Source: Arthrobacter_M sp030063245
Lineage (GTDB): Bacteria; Actinomycetota; Actinomycetes; Actinomycetales; Micrococcaceae
DNA: 64,000 bases
Direction of reading: 5' to 3'
Assembly: GCF_051131705.1 (NCBI RefSeq)
Contig: NZ_CP180316.1
Coordinates: 3,100,001-3,164,000, forward strand
A program made the position numbers and the translations under genes. The notes beneath the pieces were generated by a model. It was not told the DNA's origin and did not search any database. It saw only the letters and a program-made list of their open reading frames with translations. This document shows positions 1-8,689 of the stretch, in pieces. Within the stretch, counting starts at the first letter, position 1. Every line of letters begins with the position of its first letter.

Positions 1-450
1 GCCGCCGTCGTCGGCCGCTGTTCCCGCCGCGGAGTGCGTGCCGTTGGCGTTCACAACGGGCGTCGCCCCGGTCCGCAGGGCCTCGGAATGGCTCTCCGAA
101 ATGGCCTGATGGTGGCGGATCACCTCGCTGATGATGAAGTTCAGGAACTTCTCCGCGAAGGCGGGATCCAGATGCGCCGACTCGGCCAACGCCCGCAGCC
201 GCGCGATCTGCGCGGCCTCCCGTCCCGGATCCCCCGGCGGGAGCCGGTGCTGCGCCTTCAGGAAACCGACCCGCTGGGTGGCCTTGAACCGCTCCGCGAG
301 CAGATACACCAACGTCGCGTCTATATTGTCGATGCTGGAGCGCATCGAGAGCAGCTCGGCCATAACCTCGGGGGCAACATGGCCGGCAAGCGAGCTGGCG
401 GTCGGGTCAAAATCCGGTACGGCCTCGTGCCGATGGGTCGGTTCGGTCAT
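1..450 (-). CDS. Chorismate mutase, AroQ type (3' end cut by window edge)
   Basis: Converts chorismate to prephenate for phenylalanine and tyrosine synthesis; cytoplasmic. The reverse strand reads open for 150 codons from the ATG at 450 to the window edge. It contains the all-helical AroQ pattern: SMRSSIDNIDATLVYLLAER at about residues 35-54, FKATQRVGFLKAQHRLPP after it (arginine/lysine substrate contacts), then DPAFAEKFLNFIISEVIRHH. The first 40 residues precede the helix and the visible C-terminal tail is Gly/Ala/Thr-rich. Family members of this stand-alone type are about 90-130 residues, so little core is missing. A fragment resembling residues 55-66 recurs near 1365-1440. Confidence 0.85.
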   Translation of the reverse strand, partial: MTEPTHRHEAVPDFDPTASSLAGHVAPEVMAELLSMRSSIDNIDATLVYLLAERFKATQRVGFLKAQHRLPPGDPGREAAQIARLRALAESAHLDPAFAEKFLNFIISEVIRHHQAISESHSEALRTGATPVVNANGTHSAAGTAADDGG

Positions 451-628
451 TGTTTTAGTCTAAGTGGTGGGCCGTCGTCACAAGCAATGTGGCCGCCCGC
501 AGGGATTCGTCCCGGGGTCCCGCAGCTGTTGACAGCGCCGCCGCCTGTGCTGTAGTTGACATGTAGGAAGCCGCCGCTGCTGAGACAATCCGAGTACCCG
601 GCTGCGCGGCACCGGCGAAGGAGCCATC

Positions 629-1282
629 ATGAAGATTGCAGTCCTCGGCACAGGACCGGTCGGCCGGACGCTGGGGAGCAAATTTACCGCCCTCGGACAC
701 ACTGTGGCCATGGGCTCGCGCGACGCCGCCAATCCGACAGCGGCCGAGTGGGTCGTGTCGGCCGGTGCGAAGGCCCGAGCGGCGAGTTTCTCCGGCGCCG
801 CGGAAGGGTCGGACGTCATCGTCAATGCCACGGCCGGCGCATCGTCGCTGCTGGCACTTAACGCCTGCGGCGCCCGGAATCTGGCGGGTAAGGTGCTGAT
901 CGATGTCGCCAACGCGCTGGATTTTTCCGCCGGATTCCCGCCGTCGCTGTCGGTTCTCAATACCGACAGCCTGGCTGAATCCATCCAGCGCGTCTTTCCG
1001 GACGCCATGGTTGTGAAGACGCTGAACACCATGGCAGCGCCCGTCATGGTGGACCCTCAACTGGTGGCCGGCGGGGACCATGACGTTTTTCTTGCCGGGA
1101 ACGACGACGACGCGAAGGCCGTCGTCGTCGGCCTGCTGCAGGAGATCGGTTGGCAGCCCGGGCACATCCGTGATCTCGGCGGCCTGGACGGCGCCCGGGG
1201 GATGGAAATGTACCTGCCGCTCTGGCTGAGGCTGATGGGGAACCTGGGCCACGCCAGTTTCAATTTCAGGGTCGTCTCCTGA
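629..1282 (+). CDS. NADPH-dependent F420 reductase-like protein
   Basis: A 217-residue protein with an N-terminal Rossmann fold: MKIAVLGTGPVGRTLGSKF carries the GxGxxG dinucleotide motif, followed by GSRD at residue 30, which suits NADP binding. DVIVNATAG and LIDVANALDF match the NAD-binding family that includes NADPH:F420 oxidoreductase and the NAD-binding domain of ferric reductases. KTLNTMAAPVMVDP and FLAGNDDDAKAVVVGLL are also typical of this family. The ATG at 629 has a good ribosome site (GAAGGAG). Substrate is not predictable; F420 use is a family association only. It stands alone, divergent from chorismate mutase. Confidence 0.8.
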   Translation: MKIAVLGTGPVGRTLGSKFTALGHTVAMGSRDAANPTAAEWVVSAGAKARAASFSGAAEGSDVIVNATAGASSLLALNACGARNLAGKVLIDVANALDFSAGFPPSLSVLNTDSLAESIQRVFPDAMVVKTLNTMAAPVMVDPQLVAGGDHDVFLAGNDDDAKAVVVGLLQEIGWQPGHIRDLGGLDGARGMEMYLPLWLRLMGNLGHASFNFRVVS

Positions 1283-1344
1283 CCGGAAGGATCCGGTGCC
1301 CGATCCAGTCGGTGCGGCAGTGCTTTTCGGACTGATGTTCCGGT

Positions 1345-1450
1345 GCGTGCACCGGCTGTGCAGCAGCGCGCGGTGTGCCTCCGGGAAACCGACGCGCCGG
1401 GTGGCCTTGAACAGACGGAGGCCATTGGAAGTCTGATTGCAGTGCAGGCA
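1345..1450 (-). pseudogene. Possible chorismate mutase remnant
   Basis: On the reverse strand this stretch can be read as LRLFKATRRVGFPEAHRALL, which resembles FKATQRVGFLKAQHRL in the chorismate mutase at 1-450. At DNA level about 38 bases (near 1370-1408) match the intact gene with about six mismatches. No open frame of useful length surrounds it. It looks like a scrap of a second chorismate mutase gene or of a partial duplication. The similarity is short, so chance is not fully excluded. Confidence 0.4.
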
Positions 1451-1487
1451 CGGCAATCAGACGTGATTGCCACTGTCCGTCAGGTGA

Positions 1488-2726
1488 TCAGCGGTATCTA
1501 ATGGACGCCCCCGTTCCGTGCGTCCAGGAAATGCGGCCACCTTGATAGTCTTGGGCCACGTTTCCTCGGCCGATCGAGTATTCGTTCGTGGTCGGGTAAC
1601 CCAGGCGGCCGTTTTCGAACCCCGTGGACGCCCATGTCTTACGGATGCCGCCGATCGAAATGCGGGCACCGGTAGCCGGTGACCAAATGATTGCCCCGCC
1701 CTGGTAATTCTGGTACACACCGCCGTCGCGCAGACCGACAACTTCGTTTGTGACCGGATACCCTAAACGGCCGTTCTCAAAACCGCTCGCAGCCCATGCA
1801 GCACGAATGCCACCGACCGAAATGCGGGCTCCCGTAGCCGGCGACCAGATGATGGCGCCGCCCTCATAGTTCTGGTATACACCGCCGGCGCGCAAACCAC
1901 CGACTTCGTCAGTGGTCGGATAACCCAGCCCCCCGTTCTCAAAACCCGTGGCGGCCCATTGTCCACGGATTCCGCCCATCGAAATCCGGGCTCCGGTAGC
2001 CGGTGACCACATGATGACGCCATTCCGGTAGTTCTGGTAGCAGCCCCCGCGGACGAGTCCACAAATGACGCCCGCGGTTGCAGAGCCGAGGCCCGGGTTA
2101 GCGGCCGCCTTTGCTTGAATCGGGGCCGCCCCCGTGGCGGGACTGCCGCTGGCAGCGGGCGGCGGATTGGAACCGGGATATCCGGCGAGATTGGACACGA
2201 CGAGGCGCCAGCCCTTATAGGGGCCTGCGGTGGGGACGGTGATGCCGAGCCCGGCATCGGTCACTCTGGAATCCAGCATCGCAGCCTTGTGCGAGGGCGA
2301 ATCCATCCACCAGTTGACCACGGCCGCGGGGGTGAAATTGAAGGCGATGATTTCGCTGTACCACGTGGCCCCGCGCGGTATCTGCTTGCCCGTGCCAGCT
2401 GGCCTGTGGATGGTGGCAAAGTCAAAATTGGGGTCGCGGGTGACCACGCCGAGATGGTCTGACCAATCCTGCGAAACATCCGCGATGCTCTGGTTCCACT
2501 TCAGCGGTGCAACACCTGCCGCCGCGCGCTTGGCGTTCATCAAATCGAACACCTGTCTGGCAAAGCTGTCGCTGTACAGGGAGGCGGGTACAACGACTGC
2601 TGGCCGCATTTCCTTGGCGACCGGTGCGGGCCCAGCAACGGCGGACGGTGCTGAGAGGACCAGCATAGCCAGCGCCGCCAGGGTGGCGGCGGACACGGCT
2701 GAGCGTCGCACGGTGTGCTTATTCAT
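1488..2726 (-). CDS. Secreted CAP-domain protein with C-terminal LGFP repeats
   Basis: A 412-residue exported protein. The start ATG at 2726 gives a signal peptide: a basic MNKHTVRRS start, a hydrophobic Ala/Leu core and an AVAGPAPV cleavage region. Residues of about 50-190 form a CAP/SCP domain (FDLMNAKRAAAGVAPLKWN, WSDHL, WWMDSPSHKAAMLDSRVTDAGLG). After a Pro/Ala linker come four repeats of about 50 residues of the LGFP type, each with a pattern like YQNYxGGAIIWSPATGARI followed by GFENGRLGYPTT. LGFP repeats are known in actinobacterial wall-associated proteins, so the product probably binds the cell envelope. The enzymatic role is unknown. A longer upstream frame exists but lacks a signal peptide. 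Confidence 0.85.
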   Translation of the reverse strand: MNKHTVRRSAVSAATLAALAMLVLSAPSAVAGPAPVAKEMRPAVVVPASLYSDSFARQVFDLMNAKRAAAGVAPLKWNQSIADVSQDWSDHLGVVTRDPNFDFATIHRPAGTGKQIPRGATWYSEIIAFNFTPAAVVNWWMDSPSHKAAMLDSRVTDAGLGITVPTAGPYKGWRLVVSNLAGYPGSNPPPAASGSPATGAAPIQAKAAANPGLGSATAGVICGLVRGGCYQNYRNGVIMWSPATGARISMGGIRGQWAATGFENGGLGYPTTDEVGGLRAGGVYQNYEGGAIIWSPATGARISVGGIRAAWAASGFENGRLGYPVTNEVVGLRDGGVYQNYQGGAIIWSPATGARISIGGIRKTWASTGFENGRLGYPTTNEYSIGRGNVAQDYQGGRISWTHGTGASIRYR

Positions 2727-2850
2727 GAGACCTGTATTCCTTGTGTCGGACGGTCCGCAGAATCGGGCAGGCACAATCGGATTCCCAGCCAGCCGCCGGC
2801 GCCCTACTGCGGACCGGGAAATAACTCTCAAAGTATGCCAGAGTCCCAAG

Positions 2851-2892
2851 GCGGCCTTGTACCCCGGCAGGAATGCCGGGGTACAAGGCCGC
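2851..2892 (-). terminator. Very strong hairpin after the peptide ABC operon
   Basis: A perfect 19-bp inverted repeat: the left arm is 2851-2869, the loop is GGAA (2870-2873) and the right arm is 2874-2892. It lies 12 bases after the stop codon of the ABC ATPase gene and upstream of the CAP gene. There is no clear T-run, so it may work by stem strength alone or protect the transcript end. Confidence 0.8.
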
Positions 2893-2903
2893 CCGCAGGG
2901 GTG

Positions 2904-4601
2904 TCAGCTGAGCAGGAGGGCCCTGTGTGCTTCGCGCCGTTTCGCCTGCTCCGCCGGATCCGGCACCGGCAGGGACGCGATCAGCCGCTTCGTGTAGTCG
3001 TCCTGCGGACGGCACATCACCTCGCTGCCGATCCCTTGCTCCACCATCTTGCCTTTATACAACACGCCAACCCAGTGTGAGAGGATATCCACCACGGCGA
3101 GGTCATGGCTGATGAAGAGCGCAGCGAACCCGAACTCGGCCTGAATCTCCTTGAACAGCTCCAACACCTTGGCCTGCACCGAAACATCCAACGCCGACGT
3201 GGGCTCGTCGGCGATCAGCAGCCTCGGGTTCAGCGCCAGCGCCCGGGCCAATGACGCGCGCTGCCGCTGGCCGCCGGAGAGCTCATGCGGGTATCTGTCC
3301 GCGTAGGTCTTGGGCAGCTGAACCGCCTCCAGCAGTTCGGCAACACGCTTGTCCACGTCCTGGGGTGACCGGTCTTCGTGGATCAGGATCGGTTCCGCGA
3401 CACATTCACCGATGGACAGCTGCGGGTTGAAGGAGGCCGCAGGATCCTGGAACACGAAGCCGATCTCCTTGCGCAGCGGCCGGAAGCTCCGCTCACGGAA
3501 ATTGAGCATTTCGTAGCCGAGGACCTTCAGCGATCCGCCCGTGGTCTTGTTCAGCCCGGCGATGGCCCGCCCGATGGTCGTCTTCCCGGAACCGGACTCC
3601 CCCACCAGGCCGAAGACTTCACCGGCGGAAATGCTGAAGTTCACGCTGTCGACGGCCCGGAACGCCGGAGTACCGAGCCGGCCAGGGTACTCGATGACCA
3701 GATCCCGGGCCTGCACAAGCACCTCCGAATCCTGATGCGCCCGCTCCGTCAGCCCCGCCGAGGCGGAATTGCGGCCCAGATGAGGGACGGCCGCCAGCAG
3801 CTTCCTGGTGTAATCCTGTTTCGGTGAGGCGAAGAGCGTTATGGCGTCGGCTTCCTCCACCACATCGCCCTGATACATCACCACCACCCGGTCCGCAAGA
3901 TCCGCCACCACGCCCATATTGTGCGTGATCAGGACGATTGACGTGCCGAAGATGTCGCGGCAGTCCCGCAGCAGCTCCAGAATTTCGGCCTGGACCGTGA
4001 CATCCAGCGCCGTGGTGGGCTCATCCGCGACAATCAGCCCGGGATTGAGCGCCAGCGCCGCGGCAATCACCACCCGCTGTTTCTGCCCACCGGAGAACTG
4101 GTGCGGATAGTAGTCCACCCGTTTTTCCGGCTCCGGGATGCCCACCTTGCCCAGCGCCTCGATGGCCCGGGCCCGGGCGGCCTTTTTGCTGACCTTTCCG
4201 TGCGCGCGCAGCCCCTCGGCAATCTGCCAGCCGACGGTGAACACCGGGTTCAGCGCCGTGGAGGGCTCCTGGAACACCATGGCTACCTCCTGACCGCGGA
4301 TCTGGCGCAGGTGCCGCGGCGTCACGCTGATCACGTTGTTGCCGCTGATCAGCACCGCCCCGGAGCTGATGGCCGTCTCCGGCAGCAGCCCCAGGATGGT
4401 TTTCGCGGTAACCGTTTTGCCCGATCCTGACTCACCGACGATGGCGACGATTTCGGCGGGCGCTACGTTGAGGGAGACGTCGTCGACCGCTTTGACGTCG
4501 CCGGTGTCCGTGGCAAAGGTGACCTTCAGGTGCTCAATGCTCAGCACCGGGCCGTCCTTCACGTCGCTGACCTCATCCAGCTGCTCTGCATGGCGTCTCA
4601 T
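2904..4601 (-). CDS. Fused peptide ABC transporter ATPase (DppD-DppF type)
   Basis: A 565-residue protein carrying both nucleotide-binding domains of a dipeptide/oligopeptide importer in one chain. Domain 1 (about 18-265) has Walker A GESGSGKTVTAKTI and signature FSGGQKQRV. Domain 2 (about 290-545) has GESGSGKTTIGRAIAG and LSGGQRQRASLARALALNPR, followed by Walker B LLIADEPTSALD. It powers uptake through the two permeases encoded just upstream. Its ATG at 4601 overlaps the stop of the permease gene by four bases (ATGA), which implies translational coupling. It is the last gene of a four-gene operon and is followed by the strong hairpin at 2851-2892. Confidence 0.93.
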   Translation of the reverse strand: MRRHAEQLDEVSDVKDGPVLSIEHLKVTFATDTGDVKAVDDVSLNVAPAEIVAIVGESGSGKTVTAKTILGLLPETAISSGAVLISGNNVISVTPRHLRQIRGQEVAMVFQEPSTALNPVFTVGWQIAEGLRAHGKVSKKAARARAIEALGKVGIPEPEKRVDYYPHQFSGGQKQRVVIAAALALNPGLIVADEPTTALDVTVQAEILELLRDCRDIFGTSIVLITHNMGVVADLADRVVVMYQGDVVEEADAITLFASPKQDYTRKLLAAVPHLGRNSASAGLTERAHQDSEVLVQARDLVIEYPGRLGTPAFRAVDSVNFSISAGEVFGLVGESGSGKTTIGRAIAGLNKTTGGSLKVLGYEMLNFRERSFRPLRKEIGFVFQDPAASFNPQLSIGECVAEPILIHEDRSPQDVDKRVAELLEAVQLPKTYADRYPHELSGGQRQRASLARALALNPRLLIADEPTSALDVSVQAKVLELFKEIQAEFGFAALFISHDLAVVDILSHWVGVLYKGKMVEQGIGSEVMCRPQDDYTKRLIASLPVPDPAEQAKRREAHRALLLS

Positions 4602-5575
4602 ACCGTTACCTCGTTCTCAGGGGTGCTGTTCGCGGTGGGGCCGGCTGTGGCAGTGGGAGCCGTTTTGCCGGCACGTCGGCGGCCGCGTAGCCGTGGATCG
4701 TTCAGATCGTTCATGCTCTCGCCCACCAGGGTCAGGCCCAGCACGGTGAGAACGATGGCCGCTCCCGGGAAGACACCCGTCCACCAGATGCCGGCGGTGG
4801 TATCGGAGAGGGCCTTGTTCAGGTCGTAACCCCACTCGGCGGCGGAGGACGGTTCGATCCCAAAACCCAGGAATCCGAGGCCGGCCAGGGTCAAGATGGC
4901 TTCGGAGGCGTTCAGGGTAAAGATCAACGGCAGCGTCCGGGTGGCGTTCTTGTAGATGTGCCGGGCCATGATCCGCACTGATGAGGCGCCCACCACCATG
5001 GCTGATTCCACGAACGGCTCCGCCTTGAGCCTGATGGTCTCCGCCCGGATAACGCGGAAATACTGCGGGATGAACACCACCGTAATGGAGATGGCCGCCG
5101 CCATAATGCCCCCGAGCATGCTGGAGCGGCCCTGGCTGATCGCAATGGACATGACGATGGCAAGCAGCAGGGTGGGGAAGGCGTAGATGGCATCCGCAAT
5201 TACGACCAGGATCCGGTCCAGCCAGCCGCCGATGTAGCCGGAGACCAGGCCGAGGGCGACGCCCAGGAAAATCGACAGAATCACGGCAACGACAATGACG
5301 AGGACCGCGGTCTGCGTCCCCCAGACCACGCGGGAGAGCACATCGTAACCGCCCGACGTCGTGCCCCACAGGTGTGCGGACGACGGCGGCTGCTGGGTGT
5401 CGAAGTGCTGGGCAAAGCCGTAGGGGGAGATCAACGGTGCGAGCGCCGCCGTCAGAAGGAACAACGCACTGATGATCAGACCGGTGACCAACATGCCGCG
5501 CTGCAGCCCCACGCTCTTGCGCAGGTGGGAGATCACGGGCAGGCGCTGGATAAGGGAACCGTCTTTTCTGCTCAT
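4598..5575 (-). CDS. Peptide ABC transporter permease, DppC/OppC type
   Basis: A 325-residue inner-membrane permease. The N-terminal cytoplasmic segment (MSRKDGSLIQRLPV) is followed by a first membrane helix (MLVTGLIISALFLLTAALAP), a periplasmic loop with the DppC-like HLWGTTSGGYDVLSRVVWGT, then further helices. The EAA loop (AMVVGASSVRIMARHIYKNA) contacts the ATPase. The start at 5575 lies two bases after the stop of the DppB-like gene; an upstream extension of the frame has no ribosome site and would overlap that gene. The C-terminal tail is Thr/Pro-rich. It pairs with the permease at 5578-6669. Confidence 0.92.
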   Translation of the reverse strand: MSRKDGSLIQRLPVISHLRKSVGLQRGMLVTGLIISALFLLTAALAPLISPYGFAQHFDTQQPPSSAHLWGTTSGGYDVLSRVVWGTQTAVLVIVVAVILSIFLGVALGLVSGYIGGWLDRILVVIADAIYAFPTLLLAIVMSIAISQGRSSMLGGIMAAAISITVVFIPQYFRVIRAETIRLKAEPFVESAMVVGASSVRIMARHIYKNATRTLPLIFTLNASEAILTLAGLGFLGFGIEPSSAAEWGYDLNKALSDTTAGIWWTGVFPGAAIVLTVLGLTLVGESMNDLNDPRLRGRRRAGKTAPTATAGPTANSTPENEVTV

Positions 5576-5577
5576 CT

Positions 5578-6669
5578 TCAGTACCTCACTCGGGGATCGA
5601 TCAGGGCGGCGACGACGTCCACGACGAAGTTGGTCAGCGCCACTATCACTGCCAGCAGGACCACGATCCCCTGCACCGCAACGAAGTCGCGCGCCGTGAG
5701 GTACTGGGCCAGCTGAAAGCCCAGGCCCTTCCACTCGAAGGTCGTTTCCGTCAGCACGGCGCCGCCGAGCAGCAAGGCGATCTGCAGGCCCATCACGGTG
5801 ATGATGGGAATCAGCGCCGGCTTGTACGCATGTTTGGTCACCAGCCGGAATTCCCGGATACCGCGGGACCGGCCTGCTTCGACATAGTCCTTGCTCAGCG
5901 TGCCGATCACGTTGGTCCGGACCAGGCGCAGGAAGACGCCACCGGTCAGCAGGCCAAGCGCGATGGCAGGCAGTACGGCGTGCGCCATCACATCTCCCAG
6001 CGCAGCCATGTTGCCGCTGCGGATGGCATCAAGCCAGTAAATTCCCGAGGGATTCGCCAACGCCGTCAGGGCGATCTCATTGCCCGATTTGGCCCGGCCC
6101 GCGACGGGCAGCCAGCCCAATCCGACGGAAAAAATCAGCTTCAGCAGCAGGCCGGCGAAGAAAACAGGGGTCGCATAGGAGAGGATGGCGAAGACCCGCA
6201 GGACCGCGTCGGGCCATTTGTCGCGGTATTTGGCGGCCACCATGCCCAGCGGAATGCCGATGATCAACGCCACCACCAGTGAGTTGATCGCCAGTTCCAG
6301 GGTCGCGGTCCCGTAGGTCGCGAGCATATCCGTGACCTTGAGGTTGTCCGAGATGGTGCGGCCGAAATTGCCCGTAGCGATCTGACCCAGATATTCGATG
6401 TACTGCACCAGGATGGGCCTGTCATAGCCGGCCTCGTGGATCCTCGCCTGCAGGGCGTCGGGTGGGAGGCGCCCACCGAGCGCCGCGGTGATCGGATCGC
6501 CGGTGATCCGCATCAGGAAAAAGACCATGGTGATCAGGATGAAAATCGTGGGGAAGATCAGGAAAAACCTGACGACCAAATATTTGCCAAGCCCGCCGCC
6601 GGTTTTGGATCTCTTGGCAGGAAGAAGCCCATCTTCCTCTTGCGGCGGTGCGTCAATCAACGTTGTCAT
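5578..6669 (-). CDS. Peptide ABC transporter permease, DppB/OppB type
   Basis: A 363-residue permease. A cytoplasmic start (MTTLIDAPPQEEDG) leads to the first helix (FFLIFPTIFILITMVFFLM) and the DppB-typical periplasmic segment RITGDPITAALGGRLPPDAL, with YDRPILVQYIEYLGQIATGN after it. Later helices carry the EAA motif EAGRSRGIREFRLVTKHAYK. The ATG at 6669 was chosen because the upstream open frame is the low-complexity repeat zone between this gene and the binding-protein gene. It forms the channel with the DppC-like subunit. Confidence 0.92.
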   Translation of the reverse strand: MTTLIDAPPQEEDGLLPAKRSKTGGGLGKYLVVRFFLIFPTIFILITMVFFLMRITGDPITAALGGRLPPDALQARIHEAGYDRPILVQYIEYLGQIATGNFGRTISDNLKVTDMLATYGTATLELAINSLVVALIIGIPLGMVAAKYRDKWPDAVLRVFAILSYATPVFFAGLLLKLIFSVGLGWLPVAGRAKSGNEIALTALANPSGIYWLDAIRSGNMAALGDVMAHAVLPAIALGLLTGGVFLRLVRTNVIGTLSKDYVEAGRSRGIREFRLVTKHAYKPALIPIITVMGLQIALLLGGAVLTETTFEWKGLGFQLAQYLTARDFVAVQGIVVLLAVIVALTNFVVDVVAALIDPRVRY

Positions 6670-6730
6670 AACTACCCAGTTCTGTTGTGTCCGCCTGCCC
6701 GCGGCGGTCCGCCTCTGCGGAGCTCCGGCT

Positions 6731-6813
6731 CTCATGCCAGGAGGCGGGGCGCCGGTAGGCGCCACGCCGGCCCTCATGCAAGGAGGCGGGGCGCCGGTGG
6801 CCACCCCGCCTCC
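6731..6813 (-). repeat. Direct repeat and hairpin between binding-protein and permease genes
   Basis: Two imperfect copies of about 32 bases lie at 6731-6764 and 6773-6803, sharing AGGAGGCGGGGCGCCGGT. The second copy continues into a hairpin with a perfect 10-bp stem (6782-6791 and 6804-6813). Placed between the binding-protein gene and the permeases, it could lower transcription of the membrane genes relative to the binding protein or stabilise the upstream transcript. That role is inferred from position. Confidence 0.6.
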
Positions 6814-6860
6814 CCAACCGGCAGTCCGTACTTTATTTCAGGGTTTATCCCTGCCAGGGA

Positions 6861-8504
6861 CTATTTGGACAGCACGCCCAGACGGAACTTGAACGATGCG
6901 TCCAACGTGCTGGCGACACCTTTAACGTCCTTGCCCGATACCGCGACCTGTGCGCCCTGCAGCAGGGGCAGGGTGGAAAGATCCTTGGCGACATCCGTCT
7001 GGATCTGCTCGATCATTTTCTGCCGCGCTGCCTTGTCGACGGTGGTGACCTGCTCGCTGATCAGGTCCGCGACGGCGGGGTTGGCATAGTGGTTCTTCAG
7101 GAAACTGGAGGCATCCCCGGCGAAGAACGGGGTCAGGTAGTTGTCCGCGTCGGAGTAGTCCGGGAACCAACCCAGCTGGTACAGCGGGTAGGCGTCCTTG
7201 ACCCGGTCTTTGGTGTAGGTGACCCACTCTGTGGACTGCAGATTGACCTTGAACAGCCCGGTCTTCTCCAACTGGTCCTTGACCGCCGCATACTCGTCTC
7301 CGGACGAGGTTCCGTAGTGGTCCGGGTTGTACTGCAGGTTCAGGGACACGGGGGTGCTGACGCCGGCATCGGACAGCGCCTTCTTGGCCTTATCCGCGCT
7401 GGGCTTGCCGCTCCCGTCGCCGTACATCTCCTTCAGCGGCTCGATCGCTCCGGCAAAGCCCTGCGGGACGTAGGAGTACACCGGCAGGTAGGTGCCCTTG
7501 TAGACCTGGTCTGCAATCGCCTGCCGGTCAACGGAGTCCGCCACGGCCTGCCGGACTGCCAGGGACTTCGCGGGGTCCGCCTCGGGCGTGGTGGCACCGA
7601 ACGGCATTGTGTTGAAGTTGAAGACGATGTAGCGCAGCTCACCGCCGGGGCCGACATCGACGTTGACCTTGTTGGAGCTCTTTAGGCTGTCGATGTCGGT
7701 GGCCGTCAGGCTCCGGGATGCCACATCGACATTGCCCTGCTGTACATCGAGCTTCAGGTTGTTGGAATCCGCGTAGTACTTGACCGTGACGTTGTCCGTC
7801 GCGGGCTTGCCCAGCAGTCCCTTGTAATCCGGGTAGGCCTTGAAGCTGATCAGTTCGTTCTTTTTGTATGTCTCAATGGTGTACTGGCCGGCGAACGCCT
7901 TCGCCGCGATGATGTCCTCATCGTTCATGACCTTGTCCGCCGGGAACACCTTGTGGTCCACAATCGGTCCGGCAGGGCTGGACAGCACCTGGGCGAAGGT
8001 CTGGTCGTTCCCCTTCTTGAGGTTGAAGACCACGGTGGTGGGATCGGGAGCGTCCACGGTGGCCAGGTTGCCCAGCAATGCGGCGGGACCGTTGGCATCA
8101 TTGATCTTCAGCTGACGGTCAAAACTGAACTTCACGTCGGTGGAATCAAGGGTATCGCCGTTGGCCCACTTGAGACCGGATTTCAGCTTCACGGTGTAGG
8201 CGGTAGGCGTGGTGAACGACGCCGACTCCGCCATGTCCGGCTGTGGATCTGCGCTGCCGGGCTTGGAGTTGAGCACAAACGGGTAGATCTGGTTCATCAC
8301 CATGAAGGAACCGTTGTCGTATGAACCGGCGGGATCAAGGAAGGTCACCTTGTCCGTGGTGCCGAAGGAGATGGGCGCCCCGCTGAAGCCTGCCGTGTTG
8401 CTTGCGGAGGTACCGGCAGTGGGTCCAGTGCAGGCAGTCAGTGCCAGCGCGGAGACTCCGGCGAAGGCCATGAGGTAGCGCAGGCCTATCTTTTTCTTAG
8501 CCAT
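6861..8504 (-). CDS. Peptide ABC transporter substrate-binding lipoprotein
   Basis: A 547-residue SBP family 5 (DppA/OppA-like) protein. The start at 8504 gives a lipoprotein signal: MAKKKIGLRY, a hydrophobic core and the lipobox LTAC with the cysteine near residue 24. Typical motifs follow: FLDPAGSYDNGSFMVMNQIY, a SLTPTVYTVKLK-like strand (FTTPTAYTVKLKSGLKWANG) and LAVRQAVADSVDRQAIADQV. It captures peptides or related solutes outside the cell for the permeases encoded downstream. Much longer upstream frames are open but lack a signal peptide. First gene of the operon; the other genes follow on the same strand. Confidence 0.92.
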   Translation of the reverse strand: MAKKKIGLRYLMAFAGVSALALTACTGPTAGTSASNTAGFSGAPISFGTTDKVTFLDPAGSYDNGSFMVMNQIYPFVLNSKPGSADPQPDMAESASFTTPTAYTVKLKSGLKWANGDTLDSTDVKFSFDRQLKINDANGPAALLGNLATVDAPDPTTVVFNLKKGNDQTFAQVLSSPAGPIVDHKVFPADKVMNDEDIIAAKAFAGQYTIETYKKNELISFKAYPDYKGLLGKPATDNVTVKYYADSNNLKLDVQQGNVDVASRSLTATDIDSLKSSNKVNVDVGPGGELRYIVFNFNTMPFGATTPEADPAKSLAVRQAVADSVDRQAIADQVYKGTYLPVYSYVPQGFAGAIEPLKEMYGDGSGKPSADKAKKALSDAGVSTPVSLNLQYNPDHYGTSSGDEYAAVKDQLEKTGLFKVNLQSTEWVTYTKDRVKDAYPLYQLGWFPDYSDADNYLTPFFAGDASSFLKNHYANPAVADLISEQVTTVDKAARQKMIEQIQTDVAKDLSTLPLLQGAQVAVSGKDVKGVASTLDASFKFRLGVLSK

Positions 8505-8689
8505 GTGGGATCTTTCTTGTCGGAAGTGCAGTGCGCGGCCCAACACCTTCGTGAGGATTTGCCTGTGAGGGAGCGCACAATCGTGATCCCTCGTTTCTAC
8601 CAGACCGGAAGGAGTTTTTCCCCCAACAACAAAAGTTGCAACCAGATGGTTATCCTCGCGAAGCAGCGCTGGCTGGCGAGCCACAGGAA

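Noticed and set aside
455..1456. Long reverse-strand open frame across the F420-reductase-like gene
   Set aside because: It lies opposite a well-supported gene, has His/Arg-rich composition and no family motifs; it is an antisense shadow of GC-rich coding DNA.
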